Source: Acutalibacter sp.
Lineage (GTDB): Bacteria > Bacillota > Clostridia > Oscillospirales > Acutalibacteraceae
Direction: 5' to 3'
NCBI GenBank assembly: GCA_022801475.1
Contig: JAAWSH010000261.1
Location: 1-5,054 of the forward strand
Length of the DNA stretch: 5,054 bases
Below are positions 1 through 4,048 of the stretch, in pieces; positions within the stretch are counted from its first letter, which is position 1, and every line of letters starts with the position of its first letter. A program made the position numbers and the translations under genes. The notes below the pieces were generated by a model. The model searched no databases. It had not been told where the DNA came from and was given only the letters and a program-made list of their open reading frames with translations.

Positions 1-105
1 ATTGTTTTAATATTTCTTTTTAACTCCCTTGTGATAAACTAGAATACATTATAATAAACACAATCTATAGTATAGCCTCTTGCCTACCCAATCCACCTTC
101 CCACT

Positions 106-300
106 TCAGTCCCAGCACTTCCCCTCGCCCCGGTAATGGCAAATAGGTGTGTAATTTTTTTCCACTTGATAGGCTCCCTCCCGGACAGCTGCCACTTGTT
201 CCGGCTGGAAGTAGCTGACCTCCTTCCTCTCCACCTTTGGCAGCGTGGTCTTGCTTGCCACATTGAAGATTTCCTTCTCGGCCTGGTCAGGTACTAACAT
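106..300 (-). pseudogene. Tyrosine recombinase (integrase) remnant
   Basis: A 64-codon minus-strand frame whose middle reads NVASKTTLPKVERKEVSYFQ followed by PEQVAAVRE. This closely resembles the link between the SAM-like core-binding domain and the start of the catalytic domain in integrases of clostridial prophages and Tn916-like elements, where a 'PPKVE.KE..YFQPEEV..I..AL' pattern is common. Likeness stops near residue 44; the rest (GAYQVEKNYTPICHYRGEGKCWD) is unrelated. The catalytic R...H-x-x-R...Y residues and the N-terminal arm-binding domain are all absent, so it cannot be active. Full integrases run about 350-400 aa, so roughly a tenth survives. It is best read as a scar of a lost integrative element. 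The family call comes from remembered consensus, not alignment. The alternative is a chance short ORF, which the conserved motif makes unlikely. Confidence 0.6.
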
Positions 301-447
301 GACAGCAACAAATTAACCAGCTTCGTAGAGGAAATGCTCTCGCCATACCCTGATGGAGAGGTAAAAACCGAGGATATTTACCGCGAGGCTGGTGCCAGGG
401 AAACGGCTAGTATGCAGACAGTTATCCAACATTCAAACAAGGCATAG
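298..447 (+). pseudogene. Unidentified coding fragment, plus strand
   Basis: A plus-strand frame is open from 298 to a TAG at 445-447 and reads NKLTSFVEEMLSPYPDGEVK, then TEDIYREAGARETASMQTVI, then QHSNKA. The composition looks like real coding sequence (charged, no low complexity), but the frame has no start codon before an internal ATG at 334 and is closed by a stop at 295-297. I do not recognise the family. It lies back to back with the integrase remnant, so it is probably another truncated gene from the same lost element. Its last codons and stop fall within a sequence matching the terminal repeat of the MITEs further right, suggesting the gene was cut there. The alternative is a short non-coding open frame. 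Confidence 0.3.
432..446. repeat. Solo MITE terminal-repeat copy
   Basis: TTCAAACAAGGCATA matches the right end of the MITE at 1068-1230 (TTCAAACAAGGCCTA, 1216-1230) at 14 of 15 positions. No matching left end is seen about 165 bp to the left, so this is either a relic of a deleted copy or the end of a longer element whose other end has been lost. It coincides with the end of the coding fragment at 298-447. Confidence 0.4.
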
Positions 448-476
448 AGGGGGGTATGCACGAATTAAAAAAAAGC

Positions 477-680
477 TCAAAGGTGGCTCCACAGGGGCAT
501 AGGTAGGGAAAATGTCCAACGTGCACCTTTTTCGGCCACCGCACGAAGAACATAGTGGTGAAAATCACCGTCACGTTCTTCGTATAAAACCATTAGTTGT
601 ATTTGTGCAAAAAAATCTCTATTGATTGCAACCGCTCCTCTTGGTATAATACAACCATCAAGTGAACGGACGGTAGCCAC
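477..680 (-). CDS. Doubtful small ORF (67 aa)
   Basis: A minus-strand frame starts with GTG at 678-680 and would encode 67 residues beginning MATVRSLDGCIIPRGAVAIN. I recognise no family. Three points count against it. It runs straight through the 41-bp inverted repeat at 543-583, which supplies its middle residues. It contains the good plus-strand promoter at 622-650. It shows no convincing Shine-Dalgarno before its GTG. In its favour, the frame is continuous and the product is not low-complexity. It is most likely a by-product of the promoter/palindrome region and is listed only so that the stretch is not left blank. Confidence 0.12.
   Translation of the reverse strand: MATVRSLDGCIIPRGAVAINRDFFAQIQLMVLYEERDGDFHHYVLRAVAEKGARWTFSLPMPLWSHL
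543..583. repeat. 41-bp imperfect inverted repeat
   Basis: Two 19-bp arms (543-561 and 565-583) surround a 3-nt AAA centre. The outer nine bases, ACGAAGAAC / GTTCTTCGT, are a perfect inverted repeat, as are the inner five, GGTGA / TCACC. The arms differ at four positions in between, two of which would be G-U pairs in RNA. No T-run follows on either strand, so it is not an ordinary rho-independent terminator. It lies about 40 bp upstream of the -35 box at 622. Candidate roles are a regulator operator, a recombination or oriT-like site of the decayed element, or a structured leader. I cannot choose between them. Confidence 0.55.
622..650 (+). promoter_or_regulatory. Sigma-A type promoter for the regulator remnant
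   Basis: TTGATT at 622-627 is followed, after a 17-bp spacer, by a perfect TATAAT at 645-650. A TGG just before the -10 gives an extended -10 (TGnTATAAT). Transcription would start near 657, about 24 bp before the ATG at 681. This is the best sigma-A promoter in the window, yet the gene behind it is broken. It could still drive transcription rightward toward the MITE. Confidence 0.65.
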
Positions 681-765
681 ATGCCAAATATATTAAGCAA
701 GCGCATTGCCGACCTACAAAAAGAGCGGGGTGTCCTATCAGGCCATAGGCAAATGGAAGAAAGGC
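681..765 (+). pseudogene. XRE-family repressor remnant (deleted, frameshifted)
   Basis: From the ATG at 681 the frame reads MPNILSKRIADLQKERG, the typical first helix of an XRE/Cro-cI-like DNA-binding domain (compare '[36 protein letters not shown]'). From about 727 the match continues one frame over as GVSYQAIGKWKKG, the recognition-helix part. The intervening 'TQEELAEKL' stretch is missing, so an internal deletion of roughly ten codons also shifted the frame. Without helix 2 of the HTH the protein cannot fold as an XRE domain. Read in its own frame, the ATG 681 product leaves the XRE match after 17 residues and ends at a stop about 40 codons later. The strong promoter upstream presumably belonged to the intact gene. 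Confidence 0.6.
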
Positions 766-771
766 GGTGCG

Positions 772-956
772 CAGCGGCGGCAGTTGGGGGAGATTACAGA
801 ATCATCGCTGACGAAACAGTTGCGGGAATTGGAGACAGATGGGTTTCTCATCCGCCATGACTTTCATGAGGTGCCGCCGAGGGTGGAATATACACTGACA
901 GACTTGGAAAGAGCTTTATGGAAGTGATTAGCTACATGAAAACCCGGGGTGACTAA
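772..956 (+). pseudogene. HxlR-family regulator remnant, fused and frameshifted
   Basis: Residues RRQLGEITESSLTKQLRELE, then TDGFLIRHDFHEVPPRVEYT and LTDL, match the winged-helix half of HxlR-type regulators (family pattern 'ELRR..PGIT..MLT.QLRELE.DGL..R..Y..VPP.VEYSLT.LG'). The first half, containing 'IGGKWK..IL..L', is missing or reduced to the AIGKWK at the XRE junction. Near 905-910 one G appears to have been lost. The current frame runs into ERALWK and a TGA at 928-930. In the next frame the expected C-terminus continues as SFMEVISYMKTRGD to a TAA at 954-956. It therefore has two lesions, a lost N-terminus and a one-base frameshift. A short TTG-initiated chimera (706-930) could in principle be made, but I see no function for it. 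Confidence 0.65.
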
Positions 957-1067
957 AATTTCCTCAATAACGAATAATTCTACACAGCCACTTTATCAAA
1001 TAGCATAGGTCCTTCTGTACCACTGTAGGTACCTGGTCTATACACTATGTTTTCGCTGTCTTGTGAT
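957..1067. other. Intergenic stretch, nothing recognised
   Basis: AT-leaning spacer between the HxlR remnant and the left MITE. It has a small GTACC...GGTAC inverted repeat near 1017-1033 and no credible ORF. Before the MITE inserted, this stretch would have followed the vanS stop codon directly. Confidence 0.4.
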
Positions 1068-1230
1068 TAGGGCTTGTTTGAAAATAGAGAGAATGACGGA
1101 TCTCTGCCCAGAATAGGTCTATTTCAAGGAAAAATCCTTGTCAATCTTCCGATTGACGAGGATTTTTGACGCAGAAAGCGGCCTCTTCTAAGCAAAAAGA
1201 CGGCTTTTTCGATTTTTCAAACAAGGCCTA
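1068..1230. mobile_element. MITE copy 1 (163 bp, palindromic, no transposase)
   Basis: The ends are TAGGGCTTGTTTGAAAA on the left and, read inward from the right, TAGGCCTTGTTTGAAAA: 16 of 17 bases alike. Most of the element is an imperfect full-length palindrome, with a near-perfect 17-bp stem at its centre (1130-1146 / 1151-1167, TTCC loop). It encodes no protein. A second copy in the same orientation lies at 3784-3950. The first 22 bases are identical and the right half clearly alignable (GAAAG-GGCCTCTTCT, GCAAAA-GACGG-TTTTTCG). The outer TA on both sides fits a TA target duplication, as in IS630/Tc1-mariner and some IS5-family elements. The parent transposon is not in the window. Its right end supplies the vanS stop codon. 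Confidence 0.75.
1128..1167. terminator. Likely bidirectional terminator inside MITE copy 1
   Basis: On the minus strand, after vanS, the sequence reads CCTCGTCAATC-GGAA-GATTGACAAGG-ATTTTTCC. This is an 11-bp GC-bearing stem with one G-U-type mismatch, a GNRA tetraloop (GGAA) and a T5 run. The A/T arms make it similar on the plus strand (GATTGACGAGGATTTTT). It sits about 60 bp past the vanS stop, so the element probably provides the 3' end of the vanRS transcript. Confidence 0.55.
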
Positions 1231-2364
1231 GGCAGGCAGGGTGATGGTGAAGGTTACGGTTTCGTCCAGACTCTCCGCTGAAATACTGCCCCCATGCAGG
1301 GTGATAATCTCTTTCGCAATGGCAAGCCCCAGCCCGGCCCCGCCTGTTCCGGTGGTGCGGGCCTCGTCTAGACGGTAGAACTTTTCAAATAGGGAGGCAA
1401 GCTTTTCCTGCGGTATGGTCCTGCCCTGGTTCATAAAGCGGATGGTGACCACCCCAGCCCTTTCCTCCGCAGCGATTACGATTTCAGTGCCCGAGTAACT
1501 GTAAGCCGCGGCATTCTTCAGCACATTCTGGAAAACACGGGCCAGCTTGTCCGGATCGCCCGGAACTGTGAGGGTTTCGCTGGCCTGGAGATGTACGGTG
1601 TTGCCATTCTTCTCCAACAGGGGCAGCATCTCGTCGGTGAGCTGCACCATCATATAGTACAGGTCGATGGATTCCTTTTGTATGATAATTTGCTGGAGGT
1701 TGTACCGGGTAATGTCGAAGAACTCATTGATCATCTTCTCCAAGCGGTACGCCTTGTCCAGGGTGATGCGGGTATACTTAGCTCGCTGTTCCGGGGGCAT
1801 ATCCGGGGCCTCGTCTAAAAGACTTAAGTAGCCGATAACGGAGGTGAGGGGAGTCTTTAAGTCGTGGGCCAGGTAGGCTATCAGGTCATTTTTGCGGGTG
1901 GTCTCCTCTTGGAGCCTGCGCTCGTTTTGCAGCAGTGTGGATTTAATATCTGACATTTGAGCGGAAATCTCGGCCTGCTCCTTGGGGAACACCTCCACCG
2001 CGTCCCGGTCCCCCTCCATATAGGTCCGCAGGTGCTGACTGATGTCGGTAATAGCGCGCTTTTCCCGACTTCTGCCCGCCAGCTGTGCTACAGCAAAGGC
2101 TACTCCTAGCCCAATAAGAGTGGCTCCAACAAAAACTCCCAGCACGGCGGGCTTCAGGCGTACCCAGTTTATTTCTGTAAAATACTCCACCCTGTTCTCG
2201 GTCGGGTAATGGTGGGACCCTGTGATAAGGAAAGTTTCTTCAAACCAACGGACAAACACCCCGTCCAGCCTATTGTCCACTAGAAAAAACAGGGCGGAAC
2301 AGGCTGCGAACCCGGCGGTCAGCAGCATGAGCAGCTGTATAGCTTTCGCAAATTTACGTTTCAA
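1228..2364 (-). CDS. vanS: VanS-like sensor histidine kinase
   Basis: A 378-aa membrane histidine kinase, expected to phosphorylate and dephosphorylate the VanR-like partner in response to glycopeptide or cell-wall stress. Membrane segments lie at about 9-29 and 72-97, with a short (~40 aa) external loop between them, followed by a HAMP-like/coiled linker. The dimerisation H-box is YLAHDLKTPLTSVIGYLSLL with phospho-acceptor His167. The ATP-binding part has an N-box (N284 in NVLKNAAAYS), a variant G1 box (NQG, 312-314, as in VanS rather than DxGxG), an F-box FEKFYR and a G2 box GGAGLGLAIA (341-350). The core strongly resembles VanS of the VanA group; the sensor region does not, so the inducer may differ. 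It starts with TTG at 2362-2364 inside the vanR end, with GGGG-containing sites about 7 bp upstream. The stop TAG lies in the MITE end. Confidence 0.85.
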   Translation of the reverse strand: MKRKFAKAIQLLMLLTAGFAACSALFFLVDNRLDGVFVRWFEETFLITGSHHYPTENRVEYFTEINWVRLKPAVLGVFVGATLIGLGVAFAVAQLAGRSREKRAITDISQHLRTYMEGDRDAVEVFPKEQAEISAQMSDIKSTLLQNERRLQEETTRKNDLIAYLAHDLKTPLTSVIGYLSLLDEAPDMPPEQRAKYTRITLDKAYRLEKMINEFFDITRYNLQQIIIQKESIDLYYMMVQLTDEMLPLLEKNGNTVHLQASETLTVPGDPDKLARVFQNVLKNAAAYSYSGTEIVIAAEERAGVVTIRFMNQGRTIPQEKLASLFEKFYRLDEARTTGTGGAGLGLAIAKEIITLHGGSISAESLDETVTFTITLPA

Positions 2365-3043
2365 TTTTATACCCCACTCCCCATATTGTTTTGATGTACC
2401 CGGCGCTCTCCCCCAGCTTTTCCCGCAGGTGGCGGATGTGCACTGTGATGGTATTATTAGATTTAGTGTAGTACTCGTCTTGCCAGATTTGGTGGAACAT
2501 TTCCTCTGCGGTAACCACCTGGCCTTTGTTTTCCAGCAGGATACGCAGGATGGAGAACTCGGTGGGCGTCAAGGTCAGTGATTTTTCGTCCAGCAGACAC
2601 TCGTGCGTCTTGGTGTTCATGATAAGCCCTGCGTGTTCCAGCACGTTTGGCTGGGAAGCACTCATACCGGGGTTGTACCGCTTATACCTGCGTAGCTGGG
2701 CCTTGACCCGCGCCACCATCTCCAGCGGGCGGAAGGGCTTGGTAATGTAGTCGTCCGCCCCCAGGGTTAGGCCTGTGATTTTGTCCGTTTCCTCAATTTT
2801 AGCTGTCAGCATGATAACTGGATAAGTGTGCCGCTCCCGTATCTTTTGGCAGATGGCAAAGCCACTCATACCAGGCAGCATCACGTCTAGGATGGCTAAG
2901 TCCAGCTCGGTGGAGTCTATGCAGGAGACGGCATCCTCCGCTGTGTAGAATTTGTATACCTCGTAGTTCTCGTTGCATAGGTATAGTTCCACCAGGTCCG
3001 CAATTTCGGTTTCATCATCCACAACTAGAATTTTTTCTGACAT
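2354..3043 (-). CDS. vanR: VanR-like OmpR-family response regulator
   Basis: A 229-aa cytoplasmic response regulator and DNA-binding transcription activator. The receiver domain (1-~118) has the acidic pair D9/D10, phospho-acceptor D53 (AILDVMLPG), T80 and K102 (TKPFRPLE), all in place. The C-terminal winged helix (~133-229) carries SLTLTPTEFSILRILLENKG and NNTITVHIRHLREKL, ending WGVGYKIET. Length and motif positions agree with VanR of the VanA/VanD/VanM group, where phosphorylated VanR activates its own promoter and that of the resistance genes. No vanH, ligase or vanX lies in this window, so its targets are unknown. I chose the ATG at 3041-3043 because VanR proteins begin MS(E/D)KIL. An in-frame ATG at 3050-3052 would add MVH and sits 5 bp after AGGAG, so it is a real alternative. 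The stop overlaps vanS by 11 bp, implying coupled translation. Confidence 0.87.
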   Translation of the reverse strand: MSEKILVVDDETEIADLVELYLCNENYEVYKFYTAEDAVSCIDSTELDLAILDVMLPGMSGFAICQKIRERHTYPVIMLTAKIEETDKITGLTLGADDYITKPFRPLEMVARVKAQLRRYKRYNPGMSASQPNVLEHAGLIMNTKTHECLLDEKSLTLTPTEFSILRILLENKGQVVTAEEMFHQIWQDEYYTKSNNTITVHIRHLREKLGESAGYIKTIWGVGYKIET

Positions 3044-3060
3044 ATGTACCATCCTTTCTC
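3044..3060 (-). promoter_or_regulatory. vanR ribosome-binding region
   Basis: On the minus strand the sequence AGGAGAAAGGATGGTACATATG offers two starts. AGGAG lies 5 bp before the first ATG (3052), and AAAGG lies 9 bp before the second (3043). The site does not settle the start. Family alignment favours 3043. Confidence 0.5.
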
Positions 3061-3072
3061 CTCATCTATTTT

Positions 3073-3132
3073 ATTCTAACACGCGACTGAATGTATTGAA
3101 TTTTATATGAGATATTATTAAAGTTTCATTAA
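3073..3132 (-). promoter_or_regulatory. Candidate vanR promoter with response-regulator operator
   Basis: On the minus strand two TTAAT boxes (3132-3128 and 3121-3117) are separated by 6 bp, an 11-bp period typical of direct repeats bound head-to-tail by OmpR/PhoB-family regulators. Ten bases downstream is TATAAA (3102-3107), a plausible -10 with no good -35. This is the geometry expected when an activator replaces the -35 contact. A second possible -10, TAGAAT (3073-3078), lies further down with a weak -35. Autoregulation by the VanR-like protein is an inference from known VanR behaviour. The known VanA-type operator sequence is not recognisably present. Confidence 0.4.
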
Positions 3133-3211
3133 GAGACAGCTATGCTCTGCAAGCATTACACCAAGAGTCATGAGCAATATCAAGGATCCCGCCTGTTAAG
3201 AACTTAGCGTG

Positions 3212-3255
3212 AAAAAAGTGCCGCCCCAGATAGAAAAATCTTCCACCTGGGCGGC
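3212..3255 (-). terminator. Rho-independent terminator after the ferritin-like gene
   Basis: On the minus strand, 16 bp beyond the stop codon, GCCGCCCAG pairs with CTGGGGCGGC (one bulged base) around a ~17-nt AT-rich loop and is followed by AC-TTTTTT. The strong GC stem and T6 run make this a confident terminator. It insulates vanR from the gene upstream. Confidence 0.85.
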
Positions 3256-3270
3256 AACTTCAGCCATTCT

Positions 3271-3705
3271 CTACAGATAAGTTCTTAGTTCCACAGCTAG
3301 CCGCTCCTCCAGCCGGACCAGCCGTTTGGTCAGGTCTTTAGAGCGCGTGTCCGCTGCCTTATATTGGTTCAGATACCGGCAAAGTCCTTTGACCCCCATG
3401 TTACAGCCGTCTGTAATAAGGTCCGCAATGGCGGCATCCGAATCGTCCAGGGTCAGCTTTGCGTTGGTCTTTACCCAGGACATCCCCTTTGCCATGGCTC
3501 CGGGCTCCTTGCCCTCGTCATGATACTGGTTCAAAAGGCTCTCCATCTCTTCCTCCAGCTTTTCGTGGGCCTGTTTACTCTCTTTCAGGCACTGACCCAG
3601 TCCACTGCTGTGGACATAGTCCTCCACCTGACCAATGGCTGTTACACCCATCTTAATTCCCGCGTCACATTCCCGCAACAGCCGGATGGTATCCTGTTCT
3701 ATCAT
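3271..3705 (-). CDS. Ferritin-like four-helix protein (DUF2383-like)
   Basis: A 144-aa, wholly helical, soluble protein with no signal peptide or membrane segment. The start TIRLLRECDAGIKMGVTAIG, a middle helix rich in E/K/H (ESKQAHEKLEEEMESLLNQY), the motif PGAMAKGMSWVKTNAKLTLD and the end GVKGLCRYLNQYKAADTRSK suggest a four-helix bundle. They recall small clostridial hypothetical proteins of the DUF2383/ferritin-like type. I cannot assign a function: no clear E..ExxH di-iron pair is visible, so metal binding is unproven. The ATG at 3703-3705 has only a weak GAGAG upstream. A perfect AGGAGG lies about 35 bp further up with no ATG/GTG/TTG behind it, so translation may start differently or the leader may be rearranged. 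It ends in its own terminator, so it is probably not co-transcribed with vanRS. The MITE lies 78 bp upstream, in the likely promoter zone. Confidence 0.7.
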   Translation of the reverse strand: MIEQDTIRLLRECDAGIKMGVTAIGQVEDYVHSSGLGQCLKESKQAHEKLEEEMESLLNQYHDEGKEPGAMAKGMSWVKTNAKLTLDDSDAAIADLITDGCNMGVKGLCRYLNQYKAADTRSKDLTKRLVRLEERLAVELRTYL

Positions 3706-3783
3706 ATGCTTCAGCTCTCTTTCCGCGTTTATAGTCTAGGATTTCCTCCTGCGGCGGTTTTATTCTCTATGGAGAAGACCGCT

Positions 3784-3950
3784 TAGGGCTTGTTTGAAAA
3801 TAGAGGGCATGAGGTCCTTTTGCCCTGGAAGAGGGGAATTTCAAAGAGAGAACCGCAAGTTGGTGCTTGACTATAGCGAGGATTTCCCACACGGAAAGTG
3901 GCCTCTTCTGGGCAAAAGGACGGTTTTTCGGAGTTTTAAGACAGACTCTA
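3784..3950. mobile_element. MITE copy 2 (167 bp, diverged palindrome)
   Basis: It begins TAGGGCTTGTTTGAAAATAG, identical to copy 1 over 22 bases. Its right end, read inward, is TAGAGTCTGTCTTAAAA, which has drifted from the left end. The palindrome is still clear inside: GTCCTTTTGCCC at 3814-3825 pairs exactly with GGGCAAAAGGAC at 3910-3921, followed by similar GAAGAGG / CCTCTTC blocks. It has the same orientation and nearly the same length as copy 1 and no coding capacity. It lies between larC and the ferritin-like gene and is flanked by TA on both sides. The worn right end suggests it is older than copy 1 or no longer mobile. Confidence 0.7.
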
Positions 3951-4048
3951 GGTCCTCCTAGCTGCTGAAAAGAGTTTCTGTCCAGGTCCAGCTGCCTTTT
4001 GTATTCTAAAGATTATAAGCGCGCGAAGAGCCAACGGATTGTGATAAA
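3951..4048. other. Spacer downstream of larC, no clear terminator
   Basis: About 100 bp between the larC stop and MITE copy 2. No strong GC stem with a T-run is visible on the minus strand. larC transcription may therefore end in the MITE palindrome or read further left. Confidence 0.35.

Noticed and set aside
1..105. AT-rich left edge with TATAAT near 50, considered as a promoter
   Set aside because: No acceptable -35 at 16-18 bp and no gene start after it on the plus strand.
1068..1230. Repeat pair considered as CRISPR or structured RNA
   Set aside because: Only two widely spaced copies with terminal inverted repeats and TA flanks; a MITE explains them better.
2222..2581. 119-aa plus-strand ORF across the vanR-vanS junction
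   Set aside because: Antisense shadow of two well-supported genes; no family likeness and no ribosome site.
3197..3287. 10-bp inverted repeat TAAGAACTTA / TAAGTTCTTA flanking the terminator
   Set aside because: The right copy is coding sequence of the ferritin-like gene and the arms are short and AT-rich; more likely chance or a minor extension of the terminator structure.
3364..3786. 140-aa plus-strand ORF opposite the ferritin-like gene
   Set aside because: Its span mirrors the minus-strand gene, the product has no recognisable motif, and the terminator and helix pattern favour the minus strand.
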